Below, piece after piece: positions 35,473 through 44,719 of a DNA stretch of 64,000 nucleotides (position 1 is the first letter of the stretch; the number at the start of each line of letters is the position of its first letter). This DNA comes from CADEDH01 sp965263455 (GTDB taxonomy: Bacteria > Actinomycetota > Acidimicrobiia > Acidimicrobiales > SZUA-35). The translations under genes and the position numbers were made by a program. Below the pieces are notes generated by a model. That model was not told the origin of the DNA and did not search any database. It worked only from the letters and a program-made list of their open reading frames with translations. Location of the stretch: NCBI GenBank assembly GCA_965263455.1, contig CBDHHN010000004.1, positions 1,736,001 through 1,800,000 of the forward strand, written 5' to 3'.

Positions 35473-36654
35473 CCGACGGAGGGGCCGGCCTCGACGACCT
35501 GTTGGAGCTGACCCCGACCCTGGCCTCGCTGGGGTGGACGGCCGACCACGACCGCTGGGCCGCCGAGATCGACCCCGAGGCCACGGCCACCCGGGGCCGA
35601 CTGGCCCGGGTCGACCGGGGGTTCTCCGTCGTGTTCACCGGGGGCGAGGCGGTGCTGGCCGCCTCCGGCCGAACCCGGGCCGACCTCGACGAAGCCCCGG
35701 CCACCGGCGACTTCGTGCTCGTGGGCGACGACCCCGAGGACGGGCCGGCCGTGATCGCGGTGGCCCCCCGGGCCTCCGCCCTCCAGCGCCGGGCCGCGGG
35801 CCGGGTCCCCGAACCCCAGACCCTGGCCGCCAACGCCGACGGGGTGTTCGTGATGCACGGGCTGGACCGGGAGCTCAACCTACGGCGCCTGGAACGCCAG
35901 CTCGTCATCGCCTGGGACAGCGGGGCCACCCCCACGGTCGTGCTGACCAAGGCCGACGTCACCGACGAAGCGGCCGACGTCGAAGCCGAGGTGGCCGCCG
36001 TCGCCCCCGGCGTCGAGGTCCTGTCCATCTCGACCGAGGCCGACGTCGGCCCTCGACCGGCTACGCCGGTTGTTCGTTCCCAACCGGTCGATGGCCATGC
36101 TCGGGCTGTCCGGAATCGGGAAGTCGACGCTGGTCAACGCCCTGTCGTCCGGGCTCGTCCAACGGACGGGCGAGGTCCGGGCCACCGACCAGAAGGGCCG
36201 CCACACCACCACCACCCGCGATCTGATCCCCCTCCCCGGCGGCGGCTTCCTGATGGACGCCCCCGGGGTCCGGGAGCTGGGCCTGTGGCAGGCCTACGAG
36301 GGGATGGCCCTCACCTTCCCCGAGATCGCCTCGGCCGAGCCCGACTGCCGCTTCGCCGACTGCGAACACGATGCCGAACCGGGGTGCGCCGTGCGGGCCG
36401 GGATCGAGGCGGGCGCGGTCGACCAACGCCGTCTCGACCACTGGCGCGAACTCCAGGCCGAACTGGCCCTGCAGGAGACCCAGCTCGAGGAGTTCGCCCG
36501 ACGGTCGGAATCCCGGGACCGGGCCGATGCCGAGGACCAGCGCGATCAGGCCCGGCCCAACCGGCGGGCCCGACAGGGCGGTGGACGAGGTGGCGGACGG
36601 CGAGGTGGCGGTGGACGAGGTGGCGGACGGCGGGGTGGGCGCCGCCGGCGCTGA
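35469..36654 (+). CDS. rsgA: RsgA, ribosome small-subunit-dependent GTPase (frameshifted, RGG-rich tail)
   Basis: About 394 residues once one extra base in the CCC at 36050-36052 is discounted, which turns the frame into ADVGLDRLRRLFVPNRSMAMLG. An N-terminal OB fold is followed by the circularly permuted GTPase: G4 TKAD first, then G1 GLSGIGKST, then G3 DAPGVREL, and the zinc knuckle DCRFADCEHDAEPGC. It acts in late 30S maturation, with GTPase activity stimulated by the ribosome. The C-terminus ends in an unusual Gly/Arg-rich tail of RGGGR units encoded by repeated DNA. ATG overlaps the peptidase stop (ATGA). Confidence 0.88.
36572..36651 (+). repeat. imperfect G-rich tandem repeat encoding the RsgA tail
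   Basis: GGTGGACGAGGTGGCGGACGG occurs twice about 30 bp apart in a run of GGTGG/CGG units, encoding RGGGRRGGG-type sequence. Confidence 0.75.
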
Positions 36655-36740
36655 GAACCCGATCGAGCCGTCATCGGGAGGCTCCCCCGCCCACGGAGCG
36701 GGATGGGCAATACTCTTCGTGAAACTTTGGGGAGGTTTCG

Positions 36741-37293
36741 ATGAAGCTGACCGATCCGTTGCGTCCCACCGTCCCGCCCGCCGACGCAACCACAACGACC
36801 CGACCCGGCCGCGCCCGTCGACCGGCGACGACCCCGGCCGATGGCGCCGGGTCGGCCCGCCCCGCCTCCGTTCCCGCCGTCGGGGCCGCCCTCGCCCTCG
36901 CCGCCGTCTCGGCCCTCGCCCTCGCCGGTTGCGGGCGGTCGGCCCCCGTCGATGCCCTGGGGGCCGGTCCCGGGGGCGACCCGTCCATCGCCGGGGTGTC
37001 GGTCACCAGCCCCGACGCCGTGGTCGACACCACCGCCCCGCCGGCCACCCGAGTCCACCGCCCCGGCCACCACGGCCCCGCCGCAGCAACTGCTCTACAC
37101 GGTGCAGCCGGGCGACACCCTGTCGGGGATCGCCGCCACCTATGACGTGTCGGTCGACGACCTGGCCGCCTACAACGGCATCGGCGACGTCAACGACCTC
37201 AGCCCGGGCCAGGAGTTGGCCATCCCCCCCAAGCCGGCGGCCGAGGGTCCGACCACGCCACCTCCGACCGAGGCCGCCCCGGCCACCCCGTGA
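36741..37293 (+). CDS. LysM-domain lipoprotein (frameshifted)
   Basis: About 184 residues in two frames. The first frame gives a long Thr/Pro/Arg-rich N-terminus, a hydrophobic stretch (AALALAAVSALALAGC) with a lipobox-like Cys, and a linker. The second gives a single LysM domain, LYTVQPGDTLSGIAATYDVSVDDLAAYNGI and so on to ELAIPPKP, then a Pro/Thr tail. One surplus base in CCC at 37048-37050 explains the shift. LysM binds peptidoglycan, so this is likely a cell-wall-bound surface protein. GGGGAGG precedes the ATG by 5 nt. The signal is unusually far from the N-terminus (about 50 residues). Confidence 0.75.
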
Positions 37294-37359
37294 GCGGCCG
37301 ACGGGTCGCCATCGGCCCTCGGTCCGCCCGCTCGATTCTCCCCCCGGCCCGCGGTTTCG

Positions 37360-37365
37360 TACGAT
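37360..37365 (+). promoter_or_regulatory. -10 element TACGAT, leaderless start at 37372
   Basis: TACGAT is 6 nt before the GTG of the LhgO-like gene. Confidence 0.55.
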
Positions 37366-37371
37366 GGGGCG

Positions 37372-38604
37372 GTGGTCGGCGCGAGGCAACGGATCATCAT
37401 CGTCGGGGGCGGGATCGTCGGTCTGGCCACCGCCTACCGGCTGGTCCGGGCCCGACCCGACATCGAGATCCGGGTCCTGGACAAGGAGGACCGGCTGGCC
37501 ACCCACCAGACCGGCCACAACTCCGGGGTTCTCCACTCCGGCATCTACTACCGGCCCGGTAGCGCCAAGGCCCTGACCTGCCGGGCGGGCCGGGCGGCCA
37601 TGGTGGAGTTCTGCGTCGAGCACGACATCCCCCACGATGTCTCGGGCAAGGTCATCGTGGCCACGTCGAAGGCTCAGGTCGGCCGCCTCGACGACCTGGA
37701 GGAGCGGGCGGCGGCCAACGGGGTGACGACCCGCCGCCTCGACCGGGGGGAGCTGAAGGAGCGCGAACCCCACTGCGCCGGGATCGACGCGCTCCATGTA
37801 CCCGACGCCGGGATCGTCGACTACGGCCAGGTGTGCCTGACCCTGGCCCGGCTCCTGATCGACGACGGGGTCGTGATCAGCACCGGCTCCGAAGTCGTCG
37901 GGTTGACCGAACACCCCGACTACGTCCGGGTCGACGTGGCCAACGGGGAGACCCTGACCGCCGACCTCGTCGTCACCTGCGGCGGCCTCCACTCCGACCG
38001 TCTGGCCCGGCACGTGCAACCCGACCTGACCGAACGCATCCTCCCGTTCCGGGGTGAGTACTACGAATTGAGCCCGGCCTCCCGCCATCTGGTCAACGAC
38101 CTGATCTATCCCGTGCCCGACCCACGATTCCCGTTCCTCGGGGTCCACCTGACCCGCATGATCGACGGCTCGATCCACGCCGGCCCCAATGCCGTGCTGG
38201 CCCTGGCCCGCGAGGGCTATCAGTGGCGGCACGTCAACCTGCGGGACCTGGCCGAGATCGCCACCTTCCCCGGTTGGTGGCGACTGGCCGCCCGCTACTG
38301 GCGCACCGGCCTCGGCGAGTACCACCGCTCGCTGTCGACCGGGGCCTTCGTCCGGGCCCTCCAACAGCTGGTGCCGGAGCTGACGGCGTCCGACCTGGAA
38401 CCGTCCCCGGCCGGGGTGCGGGCCCAGGCGGTCTCGGTCGACGGCTCGTTGCTCGACGACTTCGTCTGGTCGGAGACGACCCGGGTGGTGTCGGTCCTCA
38501 ACGCCCCGTCGCCGGCCGCCACCGCCTCGCTCGCCATCGGGTCCGAGATCACCGACCGGGCCCTGGCCCACCTCGACGAGGGCCGACCGGGGATCGGGTC
38601 CTAG
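37372..38604 (+). CDS. lhgO: L-2-hydroxyglutarate oxidase-like FAD enzyme (LhgO)
   Basis: 410 residues of the DAO fold. RIIIVGGGIVGLATAYRL is the FAD-binding GxGxxG helix; THQTGHNSGVLHSGIYYRPGS is the LhgO/L2HGDH signature, and PFRGEYYEL and FLGVHLTRMIDGSIHAGPNAVLAL are strongly typical. The enzyme oxidises L-2-hydroxyglutarate to 2-oxoglutarate and passes electrons to the membrane quinone pool. The stop codon shares bases with that of the convergent cyclase gene (CTAG), so there is no space for a terminator. Confidence 0.92.
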   Translation: MVGARQRIIIVGGGIVGLATAYRLVRARPDIEIRVLDKEDRLATHQTGHNSGVLHSGIYYRPGSAKALTCRAGRAAMVEFCVEHDIPHDVSGKVIVATSKAQVGRLDDLEERAAANGVTTRRLDRGELKEREPHCAGIDALHVPDAGIVDYGQVCLTLARLLIDDGVVISTGSEVVGLTEHPDYVRVDVANGETLTADLVVTCGGLHSDRLARHVQPDLTERILPFRGEYYELSPASRHLVNDLIYPVPDPRFPFLGVHLTRMIDGSIHAGPNAVLALAREGYQWRHVNLRDLAEIATFPGWWRLAARYWRTGLGEYHRSLSTGAFVRALQQLVPELTASDLEPSPAGVRAQAVSVDGSLLDDFVWSETTRVVSVLNAPSPAATASLAIGSEITDRALAHLDEGRPGIGS

Positions 38605-41600
38605 GGGGCGGCGAGGGCCCCGGCGGCGAGGGCGAACGCCCGGGACCAGCCCACCGGGTCGAGGCCGACCTTCTGCGCCCCCTGCTCGGCCTCGGGCACC
38701 GAGCCCCGCCCGAACAGGGCGGCGGCCAGGTCGACCAGGCGGCGGGTGATCACGTCGTCGGTCGGTTCGAGCTCGGCCCGGGCTCGGGCCACGTACACCT
38801 CGCCGGCCACGTCGTCGCCATCGCGGGCCGCCACCGCGGCCAGGGCCAGGTGGGCCAGGACACGGTCGAGGTAGGTGGGGCTGCCGCTCATGACCATCGC
38901 CACCAGCTCCTCGGCCCGGAGCCGGTCGTTGTCGGCGGCCGACACCAGGGCGCCGACCGCTTCGGCGAAGTGGGTGGAGTCGGGGCCGCCGGCCCAGTCG
39001 AGGTGGGTGGCGGCCTCCGACACCGAACCTCGTTGGAGCAGGGCCAGGGCCAGGGACACCACCAGGTCGGCCTCGCCCACGATGGTGGGATCCTCGCTGG
39101 CTCCGTCGTAGCGGGCGGCCCACCGGATCGACCGCTCGGATTCACCGAGGCGGGCGGCCGAGGCCGTGTTGGAGATCACGGCGACCCGGATGCTCTCCCG
39201 ATCACCGGCCTGGTCGGCGGCCCGGAAGGCCTCCTCCAGCACCGCCGTCCCGTCGTCGATCCGGCCCAGCGACACCAGGGCCCGGCCCTCGATGGCCATC
39301 GACATGACGCTCAGGGTGACATCGACCCGTTCGGCCACGGTCCGAGCCTCCCGGGCAACCTCGTAGGCCTCCTGGGCCCGACCCGACCACAGTCGGATGA
39401 TCGAATCGAGGTTGAGCATGATGCCCTCGCCCTGGGGATCGCCTCGACGCTTGGTCTCGGGCAACACCCGGTCGAGCAGATCCTTGGCCTGATCCCAGTC
39501 GCCCTTGTGGAACGCGACCCAGGCCTTGACCCCCTGGGCCCAGGCCAGGGCCCCCCGGTCCTCGGTCTCCTCGAAACAGGCGATCGACTCGTCGACCAGC
39601 CCCTCGGCCTCGTCGGCCCGACCGGTGCGGAAGGCGTGCCACGCCATGCTCTGCAGGGCCCAACCCTCGGCCCGTCGGTTCCCGGCCCCGACCGCCACGC
39701 GACGGGACGCATCGAAGGCGGCCCGGGCCCGGGCGTCGGAGCGAACCATCTCGGTCATGCCGAGCAGGCGGAGCGCCAACGCCTGTTCGGTCGGTTCGTC
39801 CAACACCTCGAGACGGTCGGCGGCCTCGATCAGGCTGGCGGCGGCGGCGTCGGCCTCGCCCGCCTTGCGGTGAACGTCGCCCCGGACCAGTTCGGCCCGG
39901 GCCGCCACCACCGGGTCCAGGTCCTCGAACCCGGCGAGCCGGGCCAGGTCCGACCGGGCCCCGGGCAGATCGTGGATCTCGGTCCGGGCCTTGGCCCGGC
40001 CGAACAGGAACCGGGCCTGGAGGGCGGAGGAATCGTCGGCCAGGGCCACGCCGTAGGCGTACCACCGCGCCGCCTGGCCCGGCTCACCCACATCGAGGGC
40101 GCGATCCCCGGCCTGTTCCAACCAGTAGAGCGCCCGCTCGACGGTCCGGGCCTGATCGAACCCGGTCAGGGCCGACAGCTCGTTCGACAGCTGGGCCGCA
40201 GCCCGGTAGTGCTCGGCGATCCGGACCACGACCGAGTTGCGGATGGTGGCGCCCTGCATGTTCTCCAGGTAGTTGGCGATGCCGAGGTGCTGGCGGGCCC
40301 GGACCGTCTTGGTCAGACGGCCATAGGTGACATCGCGAACGAGATTGGACCGGAACCGGTACCGGCCGCCGTCCAGTACCAGGAGATCGGCCCCGACCAG
40401 GGCGTCGAGGGTGCCGTTGATCTCGACCACACCCCGGGTCTCCTCGACCAGCCGGGACAGGCCGTCGACGGGACCGGCCCGGCCGAGGACGGCGGCGTCC
40501 TCCAGCAGGGCGCGCTCGTCGGGGGCCAATGCGTCGAGCCGGGCGGCGATGATGCCCTGCAGCGTTGCGGGGAGGCCGTCGACCTCGACGTCGAACTCGG
40601 AGCCCTCGATCCGGCTCGGGTCGACGGTCGACACCAACCCGGCCAGTTCCTCCAGGAAGAACGGGTTGCCGCCGCTGCGGGCCACCAGGTCGTCGATCTC
40701 GGCCGGTTCCAACTCCGGGCCGAGTTCGGCCAGGAGGGCGGCCGAGGCCGAGGAGTCGAGCGGACCGAGCTGGAGCCTGGTCTGGCCGTGGCGACCCTCG
40801 GGCAGATGCTCGAGCTGGGCCGGGCGGGTGGTCATGAACACCAGCAGCCCTTCCCGGACCAGGTCGGTGAAGAGGTGGTCGAACAGCCGCCAGACGGCCT
40901 CGGCCGCCCAGTGCATGTCCGACATGACCAGCACCACCGGGCGGCGCCGCAGCTCGGCCGCCAAGACCTCGGACATGGCCAGGATGACCTCGGACCGGTT
41001 CCGGCTGCGGTCCCCGCCCCGCAGCGGGGTGTCATAGCCGAGGGCGTGGAGGAGGGCCACGGTCGTCCGCTCGACCTCCTCCATCGACGGATCGTCGAGG
41101 TGGCTCTCCAACCCCTTGACCAACAGGACCTCGGTCTCGCTCTGCGGGGCGTCGAGCGACAGATCGAACAGATCGCGAACGAGATCGGCCACCGGCCACC
41201 AGACATTGGCCTCGCCATAGGGTAGGCAGCGACCCTCGAGCAGGCGGGCCCCGTGCTGGTCGGCGACGGTGGCGGCCGCCTCGTGGACCAGCCGGGTCTT
41301 CCCCACGCCGGCGTCGCCGACCACCAGGGCGAGCTGGGCCCGCTTGCCGTCGAAGGCCAGCCGGGACTGGGCCAGGAGCAGTTCGAGTTCGTGGCGCCGG
41401 CCGACGAAGGCGGCACCCCGCTGGCGATGGAACCCCGGGGGCCGGGTGGCCTGCACCGCCACCCACGCCTCCAGCGGTTCGAGGCGGCCACGGGCCGGCA
41501 GCGACCCGGCCGCCTCGTAGGCGATGGCGTCACCGGTCCCGTCCCGGGTGGCCGCTCCCACCAGGATCTGACCCGGCTGGGCCAGCTTCTGGAGCCGGTC

Positions 41601-42068
41601 GGCCGAGTTCACGACGTCGCCCATGGCGGTGTAGTCGCCGCCGGCCGTGGCCCCGACCAGCACCTCACCCGTGTTGATCCCGATCCGGACCGAGATCGGC
41701 GGATGCAGCTCCTGGGACAGCGCCTGCATCGTCTGCTGCATCCGCATACCGGCCCGCACCGCCCGTTCGGCGTCGTCCTCGTGGGCCACCGGCGCCCCGA
41801 ACAGGGCGATGATGCCATCGCCCAGGATCTTGTCGACCACCCCACCGAAGGTGGTGATGTCGCGCACCAGACGCTCGAAGGCCCGATCGACCAGGAGCTT
41901 GACCTCCTCCGGGTCTCGGCGCTCGGCCAGCGACGTGAAGCCCACGATGTCGGCGAACAGCACCGTCACGATGCGGCGCTCGCCGACCGGGGCCGACTGG
42001 GGCGCTCCGCAATGCGGGCAGAACCGGGCGTCGGCTTCCACCGGATGCCCGCACGAGGAACACGTCAT
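38601..42068 (-). CDS. class III adenylate cyclase fused to AAA ATPase and TPR-like region
   Basis: 1155 residues. Zinc ribbon CSSC...CPHC (Cys3, 6, 17, 20), then a class III cyclase domain with metal ligands Asp40 (FADIVGFT) and Asp84 (KILGDG), Lys80 and the ATP-type Asp in YTAMGD, and Asn154/Arg158 in VNSADR, so it should be catalytically active. Next come an AAA/STAND-type ATPase with Walker A GDAGVGKT at 251-258 and ~600 residues of helical TPR-like repeats. Such proteins are thought to sense ligands through the C-terminus and signal by cAMP. I chose the second ATG, 8 nt from the -10 element; an ATG two codons earlier is possible. Confidence 0.9.
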   Translation of the reverse strand: MTCSSCGHPVEADARFCPHCGAPQSAPVGERRIVTVLFADIVGFTSLAERRDPEEVKLLVDRAFERLVRDITTFGGVVDKILGDGIIALFGAPVAHEDDAERAVRAGMRMQQTMQALSQELHPPISVRIGINTGEVLVGATAGGDYTAMGDVVNSADRLQKLAQPGQILVGAATRDGTGDAIAYEAAGSLPARGRLEPLEAWVAVQATRPPGFHRQRGAAFVGRRHELELLLAQSRLAFDGKRAQLALVVGDAGVGKTRLVHEAAATVADQHGARLLEGRCLPYGEANVWWPVADLVRDLFDLSLDAPQSETEVLLVKGLESHLDDPSMEEVERTTVALLHALGYDTPLRGGDRSRNRSEVILAMSEVLAAELRRRPVVLVMSDMHWAAEAVWRLFDHLFTDLVREGLLVFMTTRPAQLEHLPEGRHGQTRLQLGPLDSSASAALLAELGPELEPAEIDDLVARSGGNPFFLEELAGLVSTVDPSRIEGSEFDVEVDGLPATLQGIIAARLDALAPDERALLEDAAVLGRAGPVDGLSRLVEETRGVVEINGTLDALVGADLLVLDGGRYRFRSNLVRDVTYGRLTKTVRARQHLGIANYLENMQGATIRNSVVVRIAEHYRAAAQLSNELSALTGFDQARTVERALYWLEQAGDRALDVGEPGQAARWYAYGVALADDSSALQARFLFGRAKARTEIHDLPGARSDLARLAGFEDLDPVVAARAELVRGDVHRKAGEADAAAASLIEAADRLEVLDEPTEQALALRLLGMTEMVRSDARARAAFDASRRVAVGAGNRRAEGWALQSMAWHAFRTGRADEAEGLVDESIACFEETEDRGALAWAQGVKAWVAFHKGDWDQAKDLLDRVLPETKRRGDPQGEGIMLNLDSIIRLWSGRAQEAYEVAREARTVAERVDVTLSVMSMAIEGRALVSLGRIDDGTAVLEEAFRAADQAGDRESIRVAVISNTASAARLGESERSIRWAARYDGASEDPTIVGEADLVVSLALALLQRGSVSEAATHLDWAGGPDSTHFAEAVGALVSAADNDRLRAEELVAMVMSGSPTYLDRVLAHLALAAVAARDGDDVAGEVYVARARAELEPTDDVITRRLVDLAAALFGRGSVPEAEQGAQKVGLDPVGWSRAFALAAGALAAP

Positions 42069-42076
42069 TGCCATTC

Positions 42077-42082
42077 AGCCTA
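42077..42082 (-). promoter_or_regulatory. -10 element TAGGCT, leaderless start at 42068
   Basis: Minus-strand TAGGCT is 8 nt before the second ATG of the cyclase gene and only 2 nt before the first, which favours the second. Confidence 0.5.
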
Positions 42083-42162
42083 GATGTTCCCCCGTTCAGT
42101 GGAGGCCGCCAAAATCCTGGGCGACCCAACCCGTGACAACGGTGGGTGGCACGACCGCACCC

Positions 42163-42966
42163 TCAGTGACCGATCTCGGACCCCGGATCGGACCTCGGTG
42201 GCGCCGGTTGACACCTTGGACACCAGAAGGTGGCGCGCCGGTGTCGGCCCAGATCGGCCCGGCGGATGGCGGCCCCGCAGCGGCGGCAGGGCCGACCCCG
42301 CCGCCCGTAGACGGCCAGCCCCTCGGCCACCGTGCGCCGGTCGGCGCGACCGAGATTGACCCGGAGCAGGCGGTGGGCGGTGGCCACCAGGTCCCGGCGG
42401 CCGGTGTCGTCGATCGAGCGCAGCGGGGCCTCGGGGTGGCGGCCGCAGGCCCACAGGACCTCGTTGGCGTAGACGTTGCCCACCCCGCAGAACAGCCGCT
42501 GGTCCAACACCACGTCGATCAGCGGCCGGTTGGCGTGCTCGGCCCGGGCCAGGCGGCGAAGGACCTCGCCCCGGTCCGGGTCCGGCCCGGTCAGGTCCGG
42601 ACCGAGATGGGTCGTAGCCGGTGCCTCGCGACCCCGGAGGAGGCGCACGTGGGGGGCATCGAAGCACACGGCCTCCCACTCCTCGGTGGTGACCACGGCC
42701 CGGGCCCGGCCCCGGGCCCGCCGCCAGCGCTCCCCCCGACGGTAGAGATGCCAGGAACCCGTCATCTTGAGGTGCGTCTCGAGCACGGTGCCGTCGTCGA
42801 AGCCGACCAGCAGGTACTTGCCCCGGGCCTCGACCCGTTCGACCACGGTGCCGGGGGGCGGGGGCGGTGCCGCCGAGCGGCTCAACTCGACGGCGACGAC
42901 GGCCCGGCCGGCCAGGGCCGCGGCCAGGCGGGTGGCGCTCCGGTGGATGGTGTCGCCCTCGGGCAT
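42163..42966 (-). CDS. nei: Fpg/Nei-family DNA glycosylase/AP lyase, Nei2-like
   Basis: 267 residues beginning MPEGDTIHRSA: Pro2 becomes the N-terminal nucleophile after Met removal, Glu3 the catalytic acid. VEARGKYLLVGFDDG holds the conserved Lys, LFCGVGNVYANEVLW the H2TH region, and CRRCGAAI...CPRCQ a complete zinc finger. The enzyme excises oxidised pyrimidines (Nei activity) in base-excision repair. The MPEGDT start resembles mycobacterial Nei2 rather than Fpg. It is divergent from the GH13 gene, with start codons 43 bp apart. Confidence 0.93.
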   Translation of the reverse strand: MPEGDTIHRSATRLAAALAGRAVVAVELSRSAAPPPPPGTVVERVEARGKYLLVGFDDGTVLETHLKMTGSWHLYRRGERWRRARGRARAVVTTEEWEAVCFDAPHVRLLRGREAPATTHLGPDLTGPDPDRGEVLRRLARAEHANRPLIDVVLDQRLFCGVGNVYANEVLWACGRHPEAPLRSIDDTGRRDLVATAHRLLRVNLGRADRRTVAEGLAVYGRRGRPCRRCGAAIRRADLGRHRRATFWCPRCQPAPPRSDPGSEIGH

Positions 42967-42996
42967 GGACCCAGTCTGGCCGGGGTCCGGGGCCGC

Positions 42997-43002
42997 TAGC
43001 GT
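42997..43002 (+). promoter_or_regulatory. -10 element TAGCGT, leaderless start at 43010
   Basis: TAGCGT is 7 nt before the ATG of the GH13 gene in a 43-bp divergent gap. Confidence 0.6.
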
Positions 43003-43009
43003 CACGACG

Positions 43010-44641
43010 ATGAGCACCGGTGAGGCAACAGACGTTCCGTGGTGGCGGCGAGGTGTGGTCTATCAGGTCTACCTCCGATCGTTTGCCGATGCCGATGGCG
43101 ACGGCACGGGCGATGTGAACGGGCTCCGGTCGCGGCTCCCCTACCTGGCGTCGCTCGGCGTCGACGCCCTGTGGATCAACCCCTGGTACCTGTCGCCGCT
43201 GGCCGACGGAGGCTACGACGTGGCCGACTACCGGCGGATCAATCCCCGGTTCGGGTCGGTGGCGGATGCCGAGGCCCTGATCGCCGAGGCCCACGCCCTG
43301 GGCATTCGGATCATCGCCGACGTCGTCCCCAACCACACCTCGATCGAGCACGTCTGGTTCGGCGAGGCCGAGGCGGCCGAACCGGGCTCGGCCGCCCGCG
43401 CCCGGTACCACTTCCGCGACGGGCGCGGCCCCGACGGCGCCGAGCCGCCCAACGACTGGACCAGCGTCTTCGGTGGACCGGCCTGGACCCGGGTGGCCGA
43501 CGGTCAGTGGTACCTGCACCTGTTCGACGCCTCCCAGCCCGATCTCAACTGGACCAACCCCGAGGTCCGGGCCGAGTTCGAGTCGGTCCTGACCTTCTGG
43601 CTCGATCGGGGCATCGACGGGTTCCGGGTCGACGTGGCCCACGGCCTGGTCAAGGACCCGGCCTATCCCGATCTGGGTGACGACGGGGCCGAACTGCTGG
43701 GCTCGTCCAAGCTGGCCAACCACCCCCACTGGGACCAGGACGGCATCCACGAGATCGTGCGGTCCTGGCGCGCCCTGCTCGATCGCTACGACGGCGATCG
43801 CATGCTGGTGGCCGAAGCCTGGGTCCTGCCCGAACGGTTGCCCCTCTACCTGCGGCCCGACGAGTACCACCAGTCGTTCAACTTCGACTTCCTCCAGTGC
43901 CGCTGGACGGCCGACGAGTTCCGCACCGTGATCGCCGAGTCGTCGGCCGCCGCCACCGCCGTCGGTTCGACCTCGACCTGGGTGCTGTCCAATCACGACG
44001 TCATGCGGGAGGCCACCCGGTACGGCCTGCCCAACGACACCAACTGGCGGACGTGGCCGGTGACCGGACCGGTGGCCGATCTCGATGTGGCCCGGGGCCG
44101 CGACCGAGCCCGGGCCCTGGCCCTGCTGATGCTGGCCCTGCCCGGCTCGGCCTACGTCTACCAGGGCGAGGAGTTGGGCCTGCCCGAGGTGTGGGACCTG
44201 CCACCCGAGGTCCTCGACGATCCGGTGTGGGCTCGCTCCGGTGGCAGCCACAAGGGTCGGGACGGCTGCCGGGTACCCCTGCCGTGGGAACGGTCGGGCC
44301 CGTCCTACGGCTTCGGTGCCGGTGCGCCCTGGCTGCCCCAACCCGAGGGCTGGGGCGAACACTCGGTCGAGGCCCAATTGGGCGACGAGCACTCGACCCT
44401 GGAACTGTTCCGGGAGGCCATCTCGGTCCGGGCCAAGTACGGGGTCGCCGACGAGGAGATCGAGGTCCTCGACCTCGGGCCCGACGTCGTCGCCTACCGT
44501 CGGGGGTCGGGTCTGACGTGCGTGGTCAACATGGGTGAGACGGCGGTCACGCTCCCGGCGCACGAAACGTTGCTGCTGGCCAGTGGCGAAGACCAGGACG
44601 GCACTACGCTCGAATCCGACCGGGCGGTCTGGATTCACTGA
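43010..44641 (+). CDS. GH13 alpha-glucosidase / oligo-1,6-glucosidase-like
   Basis: 543 residues. The amylase-family regions are all there: DVVPNHTS (region I), GFRVDVAHG with nucleophile Asp208, VAEAW with acid/base Glu269, and SNHD with Asp330. The VYQVYLRSFADADGDGTGD opening and the PLPWERSGPSYGFG loop are typical of alpha-glucosidases that cleave or transfer glucosyl residues from small maltooligosaccharides, sucrose or trehalose-like substrates. No signal peptide: cytosolic. Pgi is encoded 4 kb downstream, but no sugar transporter is near. Confidence 0.92.
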   Translation: MSTGEATDVPWWRRGVVYQVYLRSFADADGDGTGDVNGLRSRLPYLASLGVDALWINPWYLSPLADGGYDVADYRRINPRFGSVADAEALIAEAHALGIRIIADVVPNHTSIEHVWFGEAEAAEPGSAARARYHFRDGRGPDGAEPPNDWTSVFGGPAWTRVADGQWYLHLFDASQPDLNWTNPEVRAEFESVLTFWLDRGIDGFRVDVAHGLVKDPAYPDLGDDGAELLGSSKLANHPHWDQDGIHEIVRSWRALLDRYDGDRMLVAEAWVLPERLPLYLRPDEYHQSFNFDFLQCRWTADEFRTVIAESSAAATAVGSTSTWVLSNHDVMREATRYGLPNDTNWRTWPVTGPVADLDVARGRDRARALALLMLALPGSAYVYQGEELGLPEVWDLPPEVLDDPVWARSGGSHKGRDGCRVPLPWERSGPSYGFGAGAPWLPQPEGWGEHSVEAQLGDEHSTLELFREAISVRAKYGVADEEIEVLDLGPDVVAYRRGSGLTCVVNMGETAVTLPAHETLLLASGEDQDGTTLESDRAVWIH

Positions 44642-44645
44642 GTCC

Positions 44646-44664
44646 CCGGGGGGAAAGCCCCCGG
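44646..44664 (+). terminator. hairpin after the GH13 gene
   Basis: CCGGGGG/CCCCCGG stem with a GAAAG loop directly after the GH13 stop and 56 bp before the ABC operon start. Confidence 0.5.
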
Positions 44665-44719
44665 CGTCGAACGGACAAGGACTCCCGGGGCGGTGCGTGA
44701 ACCGAGCGAGGGAGCAGGG

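Noticed and set aside
38223..41225. A 1000-codon plus-strand open frame opposite the cyclase gene
   Set aside because: Composition is Gly/Arg/Pro/Val-rich without motifs; the minus strand has a full cyclase and ATPase.
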